64,000 bases of DNA. It comes from UBA10649 sp963700255. Lineage in GTDB: Bacteria > Actinomycetota > Actinomycetes > S36-B12. The stretch is taken from the NCBI GenBank assembly GCA_963700255.1, contig CAVOWW010000021.1:108844-172843 (forward strand), in the 5' to 3' direction. The notes beneath the pieces were generated by a model, which searched no databases, was not told the DNA's origin, and was given only the letters and a program-made list of their open reading frames with translations. This document shows, one piece after another, positions 53,484-62,777 of the stretch. A program made the translations under genes and the position numbers. Within the stretch, counting starts at the first letter, position 1; each line of letters opens with the position of its first letter.

Positions 53484-53863
53484 TGGGGTGGATTCTCCCG
53501 GTGGAAGCGCAATTAGACCCGTGGCCCACGGTCACTGGATTTCGTTAGTCTGTCGGCAAGGATGCTGTTGTCTTGCCGCGCCGATAACGGAACTTGAGGC
53601 CGTGTTTTCGTTCGGCTCTTTCATGCCACGCCGAAAGGCGTGAAAGCTGCCCCGACGACGCCGTCATGACCACGAACTGAGTCACGGGACAATCCTCCGG
53701 CCCACCGCCTGGAAGGTACGCCGGTGACGTCCTGCGTCTGACTTCCGGACGAACCGGTGTCCGCAACTGTGAATGGCCACGGAGGCGCCTGTAACACGAC
53801 GTGACGGATGGGCTAACAAAGCGAAGGCCCGCGCGGGCAACGCGGGCCAGATCGGAAACGACG
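53484..53863. other. Stretch containing the second junction; no convincing gene
   Basis: Upstream of rfbB the sequence passes into DNA of the integrated element. No long reliable frame is seen. A 40-residue minus-strand frame (53545-53667, MTASSGQLSRLSAWHERAERK...) is possible but unsupported. A GGCCCGCG/CGCGGGCC hairpin lies at 53826-53848, just before the helicase start. The exact joining point cannot be fixed by eye; I place it between 53,500 and 53,820. Confidence 0.5.
53826..53848. repeat. GC-rich hairpin before the helicase gene
   Basis: GGCCCGCG and CGCGGGCC pair around CGGGCAA, a perfect 8-bp stem 16 bases upstream of the helicase ATG. It may regulate translation or be a leftover terminator; no T-run follows. 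Confidence 0.6.
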
Positions 53864-55336
53864 ATGAACAGTCAGAGCTTACCACAACCGCGCGTACGCA
53901 TCGAGGTCGGCGCGGAACTCACCATCTATGGACTTCCTTGCGCTGCCGAGACGCGAACTGATTCGCGGGAACACTTTCCAGAATCCGGGATTCGCCCTCA
54001 AGGAACGCCTCGGACTCTGGACAGGCGCGACGAGTGCGACGATTGAGCTTTGGCGACGGACGGCCAAGGCCTGGTAGTGCCTCGCGGAACGAACGTTGGC
54101 CGTTGACGTCTGCCGTCGGCACGGCCTCCCCTACGCAGTCGTGGACCGCACCGCGTGCCCGCCATTGACGCCGACCCTGGCGCAGCGGCCACTCTACGCT
54201 TACCAGGACCGCGCGCTCACGGACTTCTGCGCCAGCCGACCGGCTTCCTCTCCGCGCCCACGGGAGCGGGGAAGACGAACATCCTCTTGTCGGCCATCGT
54301 CCGCTTAAACACGCCGACGTTGATCCTGACGCACACCAAGGGGCTGCTCGACCAAACGGCACAGCGTTGCCGTAACTGGCTCGGCGTCGAGCCTGGCCTC
54401 ATAGGTGGAGGCAGATGGACGTCCGCCCAATCACGATCGGCGATGATCCAAACCCTCTATCGCCGCGGATGCGCCGACATCGCGAACACTTTCGGCTGCG
54501 TGCTGATTGACGAAGCTCACCAGTCCCGGCTCGAACGTGGGCGGCCGTCGTCAATCAGCCTGGCCGCGAGGTACAAGTTCGGCGTCACCGCTACCGCCTG
54601 GCGTAAAGACCGACTGGACGCCGTGATGTGGCGCACCATCGGCCCAATCACGGCGGGGATCAGCGCCGGCGACGTGGTCGCGGCCGGCAAGATCGTCGAG
54701 CCCACCATCACAACCGTTGAGACCCGCTTCTTCTTCGACCTCCAGGACGGCGTCGACTGGAGCCGTATGCTGACCTCCCTCGCCCGGGACTCCGATCGCA
54801 ACCAGTTGATCGCCGCCGACGTGCGCGAACGGCTCACGCCCGGCACGAAGGCGCTTATCCTTACGGACCGCATTGACCACGTCAATCGCCTGGCGGACAT
54901 CCTCGCACAACACGACCCGGTCGTGCTGACGGGCGACGTGTCGAATGGCGAGCGCGAGGCTGCGATGGTCGAGATTCGCCGGGGTGCGCCGCTCACGATC
55001 GCGACGGCGTCGTTGCTAGGCGAGGGCATCGATGTACCCGGCTGGGACCTGCTGTTCATGGCCTCGCCGATGGCTGGCGGGCCTCGGACGTGCAAGCGGT
55101 AGGCAGAGTATCCGGGCTGCGCCTGGCAAGATCCGCGACGGTAATCGATTTCGTCGACGCCGGGTCCCGCGTTGGTCGCTGCACGTCGGCAGCGCGAGCG
55201 GGCGCTTGGCGCCTTGCATGACACACGGAGATTGGGCAGCGAGCGGCTGCAGCGCCACGGCTGTCCATGGGCGGCGTTCCGCGTGGTGACGGTGGAACGC
55301 ACCCGCACACATAACACTGTCACATCACGAAAGTAA
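53864..55336 (+). CDS. Phage-type SF2 (DEAD/DEAH) helicase, multiply frameshifted
   Basis: Pieces in different frames join into one helicase of about 490 residues: VGAELTIYGLP, ENTFQNP-like NTFQNPGFALKERLGLW, DGQGLVVPRG, HGLPYAVVDRT, then Walker A SAPTGAGKTNILLSAI, ILTHTKGLLDQTA, Walker B CVLIDEAHQS, GVTATAWRKDRLDAVMW, ALILTDRIDHVNRLADIL, IATASLLGEGIDVPGWDLLFMASPMAGGPRT, and in another frame the motif VI equivalent QAVGRVS and ATVIDFVD. It ends at TAA 55334-55336. Such helicases are common in temperate phage and mobile-island replication modules. At least six indels are needed, all without loss of similarity. Confidence 0.8.
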
Positions 55337-55340
55337 CTAA

Positions 55341-55766
55341 ATGCCGAGCTTCCGATCTCACTTTCCGTCGAAATACCTGAAGGCCGATGACCTCAACGGC
55401 CGCCCCGCACTCGGGACCATCGCCCGGGTCGTGTCCGAACTGATCGGCGCCGACAAAAACCCCAAACCCGTCTGCTACTTCACCGAGACGTCGCTGAAAC
55501 CGTTCGTCTTGAACCTCACAAACTCCGTCTCGATCGCCGCGATAGCCGGGACGGAGGACACCGACGAGTGGCCCGGGACGAAGGTGGTTTTGTTCCCCAC
55601 GAGCACCTTCTTCCAGGGCAAGGACACGCCCTGCATTCGAGTGCGGGCGCCCAAACTGAAGCCGGCCGTCGTCGCACCGAAGGTGGTGGATCCGCCGGCG
55701 TTGACCGAACAGGAGTCTCCGGACGACGACGTGCCGTCCTTTGGGATCCAGGACTCGCCGTTCTAG
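55341..55766 (+). CDS. Conserved phage/mobile-element protein of unknown function
   Basis: The 141-residue protein starts 4 bases after the helicase stop. It begins MPSFRSHFPSKYLKADDL, contains PVCYFTETSLKPFVLNLTNS and DTDEWPGTKVVLFPTSTFFQGK, and ends in a Pro/Asp-rich acidic tail (PDDDVPSFGIQDSPF). Proteins with this outline occur beside replication genes in phages and integrated islands. The OB-like strand pattern and acidic end suggest, but do not prove, a ssDNA-binding role. Confidence 0.7.
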   Translation: MPSFRSHFPSKYLKADDLNGRPALGTIARVVSELIGADKNPKPVCYFTETSLKPFVLNLTNSVSIAAIAGTEDTDEWPGTKVVLFPTSTFFQGKDTPCIRVRAPKLKPAVVAPKVVDPPALTEQESPDDDVPSFGIQDSPF

Positions 55767-55833
55767 TCGTGCAGACGTGGCTCCGGGTGACGGTCACCCG
55801 GAGCCACGCGTTCTCAGCGTGGGAGTGTTACTG

Positions 55834-58452
55834 ATGACCGAGGTCCAGCGAGCGGCGGCCGAGGCGGTCCAGGCTGGGCTCTCGATTGTTCCGCCGCGCG
55901 AAGACGGGAGCAAGGCGCCAGATGGTGCCTGGAAGCAGTTCCAGGCCGAGCGACCCACGCCGGCCGTGCTGCGCGAGTGGTATGGGCCTCGGACCGGGCT
56001 CGGGGTGGTCTGTGGTGCGGTGAGCGGCAACCTGGAATGTCTGGACTTCGACGATCGCGAGGTCTACGAGCGGTTCCTCGAGTTGGCGCACCAAGCCGAG
56101 CTTGGTCACGTGCGTCCGCCGGATTGAAACCGGATACGTCGAGGAGTCACCCAGTGGCGGCGTCCACTACCTCTATCGTTGTGACACCATCGGCGGCAAT
56201 ATCAGGCTCGCCACGCGTCCAAAGCGGCCAGACGAACAGCGAACCCCGCAGGACAAGGTCAAGACGCTAATCGAGACGAGGGGTGAGGGCGGCTATGTCA
56301 TCGTGGCCCCGTCGAACGGCACGGTGCATCCGTCGGGCGGCGCCTATCGGCTGAGGGCCGGTGGGTTCTCGACGATTCCGATGCTGACGCCAGAGGAGCG
56401 GCACGATCTACTGCAACTCGCGCGCGCCTTCCACGAGCCCTCGCCACCCACCGACGGCAGGCCAACGACCACGACACCCCAGTCGGCACCGGCTGTGCCG
56501 ACAGCCGGCGGTCGCCCCGGCGACGAGTTCAACCGGCGAGCGACCTGGCACGAGGTGCTCGGACCGGCGGGATGGACGGTTCGTGTTCTCGCAGGGTGAG
56601 ACGACCCACTGGCGCCGGCCGGGCAAGGACCGCGGCTCGAGTGCCACGACCAATTTCGGCGGCTCCGACTATCTGGTCGTGTTCAGCACGTCGACGCCCT
56701 TTGAGGCGAACCGCGCCTACTCCAAGTTCAGCGCCTTCGCGATCGTGAACCACGGCGGAGATTTTGTGGCGGCAGCGCGTCGGCTCGCGGTTCTGGGATA
56801 CGGCATCCCAGTCTCAGCGCCAGTTGATTGCCCTGGCGATGGGCCAGCGGGCACAGCTGAGGAGGTCTCCGCGCCTGACGTACCGACCGTGACCCATGTC
56901 GTGATTCAGCCGGGGCGGCTCTCAGCAATCGTCGACCAGGTCGAAGCTGCGTTGCTCGCCACGACGCCGATCTATCAGCGTGGCGGCCTCCTCACCAGGG
57001 CGGTCAGGCTCGACTCGACCGTTGACGTCGACCCACATGTTCGCCGCGAGATGGGGTCCACGGTGCTGATTCCCGTCCGCGAACCGTGGCTCGGCGAACA
57101 GATGGGGTTGGCATTGCCGTGGTACCGCGCAAACCGTAACGGCGCGCTCCGGCCGACCGACGTCCCTGCACTCTATCCGCGGACCCTTCTGAGTCGCGCC
57201 GAATGGCGTTTCCCGGTCCTGCGCGCCGTCGTCACAGCTCCGACGCTCGGCCGCGACGGCACGATCATCGAGAGGCCGGGATTCGATGCAGCGAGCGGGG
57301 TGCTCGTGGATATTCCCCGAGGCGGGTTCCCACCGATGCATGCCTCGCCGACGCGGGACGATGCCGTGGCGGCCCTGGCGCGCCTCGCGGCGCCGCTCCG
57401 GGGATTCCCTTTTGTGGACGAGGCCGCGCGCGCCGTGGCGTTGGCCTCATTGCTCACGGCGCTGATTCGTAACAGCCTGCGTACGGCACCGCTGATCGGG
57501 TTTGACGCGCCGGCAGCAGGCACGGGGAAGTCGCTGCTCGCGGAGATGTCCGGGTTGTTGGCGACGGGATTCCGGCCACCGGCCCTGTCTCAGGGGAAGA
57601 CGGCCGAAGAAGACGAGAAACGCCTCGCCACCATCGTGTTTGCCGGGGATCCAGTAATCCATCTCGACAATTGCGAGCGCGCGATCTCGGGCGACTTTCT
57701 GTGTTCGCTGCTCACGCAGGAGGTCGTCCAGGCGCGCATTCTCGGTCAATCTGAGCGGCGCGTCCTGCCTTCCACAGCGTTAGTGCTGGCCTCCGGAAAC
57801 AACCTGACGTTTGCCGGTGATGTCTCCCGGCGGGCCGTGGTGTGCCGGCTCGACTGCCACGAGGAACGGCCAGACAGCCGAACGTTCGACTTCGACTGTC
57901 ATGAAGAGGTGCTCGCGGGCCGTCCCGAACTGGTCGTCGCGGGCCTCACCATCCTGCTTGCCTATCACCTGGCGGGTCGCCCTGAGAGCCTGACGCCGAT
58001 GGGCTCATTTACCGATTGGGCTTGGGTTCGAGGCGCATTGGTCTGGCTTGGCTGCGCCGACCCGGCCGACACCCGACAGGGCATTCTCGAGAACGATCCG
58101 AAGAAAGACGACTTGATCGCCGTCCTTGACCTCTGGGAGCGCGCTCTCGATGACGACGCCGTTGACGTGGCCGCGATCGCCGCGCGGGCAGAAGGCAGTC
58201 AGTCAGTCGCGCGCGCTACGAGACAAGCTGATCGAGGTGTCCTGTCGAGGCGATCGGTGGAACGCACGGTCGGTGGGTTGGTGGCTGCGGCGCCACAAGG
58301 ATCGCGTCGTTGGTGGGCAGTACATCCACGCGGATCGTGACGGACGAAACGGGCAACTGTGGCGGCTTCGGACAACAGAGCGCGGGTTTCTAGGGGTTTT
58401 GCGGGTTGTGTGGCACGAGAGCCGCGGTCGGTCAGCGGAGACAGCGAGATGA
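55834..58452 (+). CDS. Prim-Pol / AAA+ helicase replication protein, frameshifted
   Basis: Four segments in three frames form one roughly 870-residue protein. Frame A (55834-56110) is a primase-polymerase domain with GLSIVPPREDGSKAP, GLGVVCGAVSGNLECLDFD (metal-binding DFD). Frame B (to about 56575) continues with GGVHYLYR, VKTLIETRGEGGYVIVAPS. Frame C (to about 58190) has YSKFSAFAIVNHGGDFVAAARRLAVLGYG and an AAA+ domain with GFDAPAAGTGKSLLAEM and VIHLDNCERAI. Frame D gives the end RSVGWWLRRHKDRVVGGQYIH. It is likely the element's own replication initiator. Three one-base insertions explain the breaks. Confidence 0.82.
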
Positions 58453-58637
58453 GAAATGAGAAATGAATTCTCAGAAAAGAATGCCTTGGGGAAAACCCAC
58501 AAAACCCAGAGAAACCCGCAGCGTTGGCCACTGTTTGGGATCACGAATGGAATGGAACGGGAGGCGTCTCGATTTCGGGGGTCAGGTGCGAGTTCCTCCG
58601 GCGGCGTGCCCGGCGTGCCTGGTGTGAGCCACTGAGG

Positions 58638-58886
58638 ATGCTCAAGGTGACCACTTCCCCGCCGGCGCCCGCGCTCAGGAACTTTCTCGACGAGGTGGTC
58701 GTGCCCCTCCTCGTCGAGCGGTTCCTGCGCGAGCACCAGGGGATGGGCGCCACGAGCTCGACCGAATGCAGCCGATCGACGAACGGCATTGCGATGACGC
58801 GGGAGGGTGTCTCACAAAACGTACCTTTGCGAGACGAGACGCACCCCTCGCTCTTTTCGGTCATCGCTGGTTCGTCGCGGGTCTAG
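58638..58886 (+). CDS. Possible small protein upstream of the recombinase
   Basis: From ATG 58638 the frame encodes 82 residues, with a helix APALRNFLDEVVVPLLVERFLREHQGM that looks like a real protein, then a less convincing Ser/Thr-rich part. It is plausible as a short accessory gene of the element, or as a first part broken by an indel. No family is recognised. Confidence 0.35.
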   Translation: MLKVTTSPPAPALRNFLDEVVVPLLVERFLREHQGMGATSSTECSRSTNGIAMTREGVSQNVPLRDETHPSLFSVIAGSSRV

Positions 58887-58896
58887 AATGGCTTCC

Positions 58897-60558
58897 ATGA
58901 TGCGCGCCGCGCATCTACGCGAGATACTCCAGCGACATGCAACGCGCCACGTCGATCGACGATCAGGTGGCGGGAGCGCGGCGTTATGCGGAGCAGCGTG
59001 GGTGGCAGGTGCCCGGCGATCAGGTCTACAAGGACGAGGCCGTATCGGGTGCCACACTGGAGGGCCGTGACGGGGTGCAGGCCCTCATGGCCGCAGCGAA
59101 AAAGCAGCCGAGGCCCTTCGACGTGCTGCTGGTCGACGATTCGTCGCGGGTTGCAAGGGATTTGGAGGATGCGCTCCATTTCATCAAGGAAGTCCGCTAC
59201 TACGGCGTTCGCGTCATCTACATCTCGCAGCAGATCGACTCCGACCACGAACAATGCGAGACGATGGTTGCGGTGCATGGCATTGTTGATGGCCTATACC
59301 TGCGCGAGATGGCCAAGAAGATCAAGCGCGGCATTGCGGGGCAACTCGAGCGGGGGTACGCCACCGGCGGCAAGACCTTCGGGTATCAGTCGATCCCGGT
59401 GTACGACCCGTCGGGCCAACGTTGATAGCTACGGCCAGCGGGTCCGCATTGGATGTGAACTGGCAGTCGATGATGCGGAAGCCGAGGCGGTCCGTCGCAT
59501 CTTCGGGTTGTATGCCGCTGGGACAGGCGTCGGAACGATCGCCGAGAACCTGAACCGTGCCCAGACGCCAGGCCCGCGCGGCAGAGCGTGGCGGTACAAC
59601 AGCGTCGCCCACGTCCTGCGCAATGAGCGGTACCGTGGGTTGCGGGTCTGGGGACAGAAACGCTTCGAGCGACGACCGGGCAGTCGCAGCACCGTGCAGC
59701 GGCGCGTGCCGCGGGACGAATGGCACACGCGTGAGCGGCCAGAACTCCGTATCGTCTCTGACGAACTGTGGCGGCGGGTGCAGGGCCGACTTGAAGAGGC
59801 CGCGCGCACGGCGGTCCGGCAGGCGCACAGCAATTTGCTGCGCGGACGTCCCGGCCCCGTCCGTGCCCGACACCTGTTCTCGGGTCTCATGCGCTGCGCC
59901 GTCTGCGGGAAGGCGATGGGGGTCGTGTCGGGCGGGGCGGGCTCCCCCCGGTATGGATGCCCGTACTCGTGGCGCAACGGCCTCACCACCTGCACGAACC
60001 GACTCACGGTCCGCGCCAAGATTGCCGATGCGGCGTTGCTGTCGGGTATGCAGGAGGAACTGCAGCAGCCTGACACGGTGGCGTACGTGACCGAGGCGCT
60101 GTCCGCCAGGATTGCGGTCGGCCCTCGATGACGGGTCGCGCCGCCGACAGCGGCTTGAAGGCGAGCGCACCCGTGTCCAGAAGAAGCTCGACAACCTCAT
60201 TGCGGCCCTCGAGAACGACGGACCTGCGCCAGCCGTCCTCCAGGCCATCCGGGCCCGAGAAGCGGAACTGGCGCAGCTCAGCGCGAACTGGAAGCCGTCC
60301 ACGAGCCCCTTGGGGAGAAGCTGGCGGTGCTGCCGAGTTGGGTCGAGAGCCAGCTCGGCAACCTGGCCGGCCTCCTGAATGAGGCGCCCGACCGGGTCCG
60401 GCATCACCTCAGCCAAATCGGGGTGCGGCTTCACCGTGTCGCCGGTCCACGACAAGGGGCGGTCCTTCCTGCGGGCGGCGGGGAGCGCCAACCTGCTGGG
60501 AGGTCTCTTCAACCGGGAAGTGGACTTATCTGCATCCGACGCCTCTCACCCTCGATGA
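58897..60558 (+). CDS. Large serine recombinase (integrase), multiply frameshifted
   Basis: Joined segments give about 553 residues. MMRAA plus, after one extra base near 58,910, IYARYSSDMQRATSIDDQV carries the nucleophile serine; then DVLLVDDSSRVARDLEDAL and YGVRVIYISQQID complete the resolvase domain. After breaks near 59,420, the recombinase domain follows (GIVDGLYLREMAKKIKRGI earlier, then EAEAVRRIFGLYAAGTG, WRYNSVAHVLRNERYRG), a zinc ribbon (MRCAVCGKAMG, YGCPYSWRNGLTTCTNR), a coiled coil (QRLEGERTRVQKKLDNLIAALE), and the end GGLFNREVDLSASDASHPR. The stop lies in the target gene sequence, so this is the element's own integrase. Confidence 0.85.
60538..60552. other. Right attachment site of the integrated element (approximate)
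   Basis: Read on the minus strand, the activator gene is normal through codons for TVLIEGE (to about 60,545), then diverges (RRRMQ) where SGTGKE should follow. Read on the plus strand, the recombinase's last codons TCT CAC CCT CGA TGA start at 60,544, on the target side. The crossover is therefore within a few bases of 60,544. Confidence 0.65.
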
Positions 60559-61102
60559 GGACCGTGAAATCGGTGGCCGCCACGCGTTCGATGCGTTCGC
60601 GAAGATGGCACATCGCCGGGCTGCTTCCGATGAGCGGCGCCGCGCCATCGCGGACACGGTTGTGCGCATGGAGCAACCTGGGCAGTGCGCCGCCCTTGCG
60701 GTCGAACTCCGCCGCCAGCTCCCAGACGCCGAGGCCGCGCCGGATGGCCCGCCAGTGCTCCTCCGACAGCACCTGGCCCAACACCAGGCCAATCTCGAGG
60801 ACCCAGCCGAGCCCTTCGCCCCGCATCGGCACCGGTATTCGCACGACACCCGGCTCGACCTCGGGCTTGCAGCCCGGGCCGAGGTGGCCGCCGAGGTGCG
60901 CGCGAATCCGGACCCACTGAGCCCCCAACTGCCGCCGGAGGACTCCTTCGAGCGCTTCCGACAGCGGGCGGGCGCGGCCTTCTCCCCCAGACTGCCTCCA
61001 CATTCCGCGAAGGACGTCGTCGACCAAACAGCGATGACTGCCGCGGGGCTGGCATGACAGGACTCTCGAAGGCGATGGCCGTGAGGATTCGAGGTGGCTC
61101 AT
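60545..61102 (-). pseudogene. Sigma-54-dependent (NtrC-type) activator, disrupted at Walker A
   Basis: The 5' part is intact: about 100 residues resembling a GAF-type sensor domain (LSEALEGVLRRQLGAQWVRIRAHL, VVRIPVPMRGEGLGWVLEI), then the start of the AAA+ domain, LIGSSPAMCHLRERIERVAATDFTVLIEGE. Here the P-loop GESGTGKE should follow, but the element begins, so the ATPase is lost and the gene is inactive while the element is inserted. The second half is not in the window. It starts at ATG 61102, 44 bases after the PilZ gene stop. Confidence 0.82.
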
Positions 61103-61145
61103 GTCCTCTCCAGCCTTCCAAGTCCGGTGCCATCCGCTGCCGGCC

Positions 61146-61551
61146 TCATTCCCCTCGTGTTTGCCACAGCTGGGAGGCCAGCCTGGTCAGCGGCGGGTAG
61201 TTGATACCCGTGTTTTTCGGGCTCGAGACGACGTGGGTAGCCACTTCCCGCCGCCCGACGAAGGCCCGCGCGGTATCGAAGGTCCGAACTGCCCTTGATG
61301 CACCCGACCCGGCTGTGCATGACCACCCATGGGGTTTGCTCCTGGGTTGCGCCGCTCTGGAGCACGAGGTCGACCTGCCTCCCTGGCAGCAGGCGCGCAG
61401 GACTCTCCACCAGCATCCCGTCGGGAGAAGTGTTGAGCACGCGGAGGGGGGATCCGGTGCGGAGCCTGGCGGAAAGGTGAGCGTGTCCGGGGCCGAGCGG
61501 TGATCGGGCATGCCCCCGGCGCTCTCCCGCGGCCGTCAGGCTGCGGTCCAT
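61146..61551 (-). CDS. PilZ-domain protein, frameshifted
   Basis: From ATG 61551 the frame gives LSARLRTGSPLRVLNTSPDGMLVESPARLLPGRQV, VMHSRVGCIKGSSDLRYRAGL, the outline of a PilZ domain (RVLNTSPDG resembles the DxSxxG c-di-GMP loop). Near 61,278 an indel shifts the frame; AFVGRREVATHVVSSP and a helical end NYPPLTRLASQLWQTRGE follow to 61146. Corrected length is about 135 residues. The canonical RxxxR is only partly seen, so c-di-GMP binding is uncertain. It overlaps the pseudopilin gene by 16 bases. Confidence 0.7.
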
Positions 61552-62165
61552 CGCCGATCCCGGGGATCGAAGCGCAGGAGCCGGGCTCGGCCGGTCGAAC
61601 CGAGCAGGCGGACGGCATACTGCGGCCCGTCCGGCCCGCGCAGGTAGACCGTGCCGGAGGTGGCACCCCCAGCGGGCCCGAACGACAACATGCTGGACCC
61701 ACCGAGCTTCAGCGGACTTCCGGTCAGCACCGAACCCGAGTCCGGGTCGGCAGCGCCAGGGACGATGCCGAACGCGGCCCTCGGGAACTGGTCGCCTATG
61801 CGTGCCCATGCTGACACCTGCCGGTCGATGCCCGCGGCCATGTCGGCCGAGCGGACGCCGTCGTAGTTGCCGTCGGCGAACATGGCGAACCGGAAGTCCT
61901 GCCCCGACGGCTGAAATACAAGGGCGACGTGGACGCCGCGTTTGAGCGACTCGGCGCGCGTTGCGTGCACGAGAGCGGCCATGTGCTTCGCGGCGGCCGC
62001 GGCGTGGAGGGAATCGCGCTGGCCCATCAGGGCGGGCACCGAGACGGCTCCCAGGATCACCGCCACCGCGGCGGCGACGAGGGCCTCACCCATCGAGGTG
62101 CCCGCCTCCCCGCGTCGGCTGCCGGGCCAGCACAGCGCGGCGGGGAGGCGGCGCGGGCGGATCAC
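61536..62165 (-). CDS. GspH/FimT-family pseudopilin
   Basis: The 209-residue protein (GTG 62165) has a prepilin start: a leader, then GEAGTSMGEALVAAAVAVILGAVSVPAL, with cleavage expected after the Gly and the conserved Glu five residues on, then a hydrophobic helix. The rest shows the GspH pattern (AAKHMAALVHATRAESLKRGVHVALVF, FADGNYDGVRSADMAAGID) and ends FDPRDRRWTA. It is a minor pilin-like subunit of a type II secretion or type IV pilus system. The start overlaps the stop of the ComEA-like gene (GTGA). Confidence 0.88.
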   Translation of the reverse strand: MIRPRRLPAALCWPGSRRGEAGTSMGEALVAAAVAVILGAVSVPALMGQRDSLHAAAAAKHMAALVHATRAESLKRGVHVALVFQPSGQDFRFAMFADGNYDGVRSADMAAGIDRQVSAWARIGDQFPRAAFGIVPGAADPDSGSVLTGSPLKLGGSSMLSFGPAGGATSGTVYLRGPDGPQYAVRLLGSTGRARLLRFDPRDRRWTAA

Positions 62166-62494
62166 TGCTGGTCCGCCTTCGGGGCGGCAACCGTGAGCTG
62201 GCCCTTCATTTTCAGGAAGGCCTTTTCGCCGATGCCGCGGACATTCATCAACTCCTCGACTTTCTTGAACCCACCGTTCTTCTGCCGGTACTCGACGATG
62301 CGGGCTGCGGTTTTCGGGCCAACACCGGGCAGGCGCTCCAGCTGTTCGGCTGGCGCGGTGTTGATGTTGACGGCCGGTGCCGGGGAGGCCTTGGCTTGCG
62401 CGGCCTTGTCCTGGATGGGGGCGGCGCTGCCTGGAACCGCGAGGGCGAGCGCTGCGGCCGCGGCGACGAGGGCGGTGACGAACTGGTGACGCAC
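62162..62494 (-). CDS. ComEA-like helix-hairpin-helix protein
   Basis: The 110-residue protein has a signal peptide (VRHQFVTALVAAAAALALAV to about GSAA), then a double helix-hairpin-helix domain: VNINTAPAEQLERLPGVGPKTAARIVEYR and FKKVEELMNVRGIGEKAFLKM. It binds DNA at the cell surface and may serve DNA uptake, in line with the adjacent pseudopilin gene. GTG 62494 with GAGGAGGATCC just upstream is the start. A longer frame to 62560 lacks a ribosome site. Confidence 0.88.
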   Translation of the reverse strand: MRHQFVTALVAAAAALALAVPGSAAPIQDKAAQAKASPAPAVNINTAPAEQLERLPGVGPKTAARIVEYRQKNGGFKKVEELMNVRGIGEKAFLKMKGQLTVAAPKADQQ

Positions 62495-62777
62495 GGGATC
62501 CTCCTCTCCTTCCACGCGGCGGGATGCCGCGTGGCGCCCGGGCGCTCCGGCGGCGCCCACGGTGGAGGTCGGGCACCGCAGCCGCCGTCGGCAGCGCCGG
62601 GCAATGCAGCGGCCATCGCAAGACCGCCGCCAGCGGACCGAACGCGAAAGGTGTCGGCCGAACTGCTTGGCGGATGCGCAGATGCGCCGGCGCCTCGCGT
62701 CGAGCGTAGCGCGCGAGGAGCGCGGCGGTGAAGCTGGTGTCGACTGGAGTTACCGGCCGGGCCGGAGAGACATGGAG
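62495..62777. other. Intergenic stretch between ComEA-like gene and epimerase
   Basis: This is GC-rich, with no credible frame, tRNA or terminator that I can see. It presumably contains the promoter of the ComEA-like/pseudopilin/PilZ transcript on the minus strand. Confidence 0.5.

Larger units (their letters stand above)
53820..60545 (+). mobile_element. Integrated element (right part): helicase, Prim-Pol and serine integrase
   Basis: The genes from 53,864 to 60,558 form a co-directional replication and integration module. The right boundary is at about 60,544, where the sigma-54 activator gene on the other strand is cut. The left end is lost at the second junction. No capsid, tail, terminase, conjugation or resistance genes are seen in the 6.7 kb present. 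Confidence 0.7.

Noticed and set aside
53545..53667. 40-residue basic peptide on the minus strand
   Set aside because: No ribosome site or known family, and it lies in the zone of the second junction.
53849..53857. AGATCGGAA, like the start of an Illumina adapter
   Set aside because: The match stops after 9 bases, so it is probably chance.
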